Below are positions 6,700 through 6,918 of a stretch of DNA of 6,918 bases, in pieces; position 1 is the first letter of the stretch; every line of letters starts with the position of its first letter. The DNA comes from Candidatus Sumerlaeota bacterium. GTDB taxonomy: Bacteria; UBP6; UBA1177. Position numbers and translations under genes: made by a program. The notes beneath the pieces were generated by a model. That model searched no databases and was not told the origin of the DNA. It worked only from the letters and a program-made list of their open reading frames with translations. The stretch spans positions 1 to 6,918 of the forward strand of contig SLGQ01000076.1 of assembly GCA_007136595.1 (NCBI GenBank). The letters run 5' to 3'.

Positions 6700-6714
6700 G
6701 GCAGCTTCGCTGCC
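6700..6714. repeat. Short perfect hairpin, GGCAGC stem
   Basis: GGCAGC (6700-6705) and GCTGCC (6709-6714) flank a 3-base loop. On the minus strand the tip reads GCGAAGC, a sequence known to form an unusually stable DNA mini-hairpin. No T-run follows on either strand, so an intrinsic terminator is unlikely and a REP-like unit fits better. Confidence 0.6.
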
Positions 6715-6744
6715 TCTCAACATACTGTTTTGAATTTCAAGGTT

Positions 6745-6761
6745 AGCGACTGGAAGTCGCT
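6745..6761. repeat. Short perfect hairpin, AGCGACT stem
   Basis: AGCGACT (6745-6751) and AGTCGCT (6755-6761) flank a 3-base loop. It lies 28 bases after the antitoxin-like stop in transcription order and lacks a U-run on the minus strand. It could protect the 3' end of that transcript, but it has the compact form of a dispersed REP unit. Confidence 0.6.
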
Positions 6762-6788
6762 GTGGCGAGTGATCTGAATCGTGAAGGG

Positions 6789-6918
6789 TTATGCTTTAAT
6801 TTTTTCAAGGTTGATCTTTACTTTCATTCCGAGTGCCGCTGCATATTTAAGAAGGGTGTCAATGTTCATGTTTTCGGAATGGTTTTCAAGTCTTGATATT
6901 GCTTCTTTACAGGTTCCC
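6789..6918 (-). CDS. XRE-family helix-turn-helix protein, probable HigA-type antitoxin, C-terminal part
   Basis: Forty-two C-terminal residues and a TAA stop are visible; the gene continues beyond the right edge. The segment reads K-E-A-I-S-R-L-E-N-H (recognition helix and following turn of an XRE/Cro-type domain), then NIDTLLKYAAALGMKVKINLE. The TLLKYAxALG-K-V-K-I-x-L-E pattern is the usual tail of small HigA-like antitoxins and related DNA-binding regulators. If so, a RelE/HigB-like toxin gene would normally lie immediately upstream, outside the window. HigA-type proteins repress their own promoter. An ordinary solitary XRE regulator is the main alternative. Downstream in the same direction lie the hairpins and the truncated surface-protein frame. 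Confidence 0.72.
   Translation of the reverse strand, partial: GTCKEAISRLENHSENMNIDTLLKYAAALGMKVKINLEKIKA

Noticed and set aside
6595..6761. CRISPR array
   Set aside because: The repeats here are inverted and different from each other, with no regular direct repeat and spacer pattern.

Overview
The window reads as chromosomal DNA of a low-GC, Gram-negative bacterium. Three things suggest this: predicted lipoproteins carrying long aspartate-rich linkers, an operon for N-acetylated 2,3-diamino-uronic acid sugars as used in O-antigens and other surface glycans, and clear sigma70-type promoters. The Asp-rich lipoprotein style, with Cys/Trp repeats and a DUF1566-type tail, recalls deltaproteobacterial or Myxococcota-like genomes assembled from environmental samples. 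That placement is an impression from protein style, not a demonstrated taxonomy.

Layout. (1) Positions 1-889, minus strand: the N-terminal half of an Xaa-Pro aminopeptidase that runs off the left edge. (2) Positions 890-1083: a divergent intergenic region with two promoters whose -35 boxes sit back to back, 11 bases apart. (3) Positions 1084-2580, plus strand: a lipoprotein with an Asp-rich tether and a right-handed beta-helix built on GGA-type repeats. (4) Positions 2698-5497, plus strand: a tight three-gene operon with 1-base stop/start overlaps. It encodes a TviB/WbpO-type UDP-HexNAc 6-dehydrogenase, a WbpB/WlbA-type 3-dehydrogenase and a WbpD/WlbB-type N-acetyltransferase. (5) Positions 5518-6645, minus strand and convergent with the operon: a second Asp-rich surface protein with an EF-hand-like loop, two evenly spaced Cys/Trp repeats and a DUF1566/Lcl_C-like C-terminus. 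Its signal peptide and a credible start are missing. (6) Positions 6644-6761: a cluster of short, unrelated palindromes (REP-like) abutting that broken 5' end. (7) Positions 6789-6918, minus strand: the C-terminal end of an XRE/HigA-like helix-turn-helix protein that runs off the right edge.

How the genes work together. The central operon supplies three of the four steps from UDP-GlcNAc to UDP-GlcNAc(3NAc)A: oxidation at C6, oxidation at C3 and N-acetylation of the 3-amino group. The aminotransferase between the second and third steps (WbpE/WlbC type) is not in the window and must be encoded elsewhere if the pathway runs. The flanking Asp-rich proteins look like cell-surface proteins, but nothing in the sequence ties them to the sugar pathway beyond proximity.

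I see no complete unknown defence or mobile system here. The most unusual spot is the palindrome cluster at 6644-6761, where a surface-protein gene appears to have lost its 5' end next to repeat elements and a possible antitoxin gene. No tRNA, rRNA or CRISPR array was recognised.
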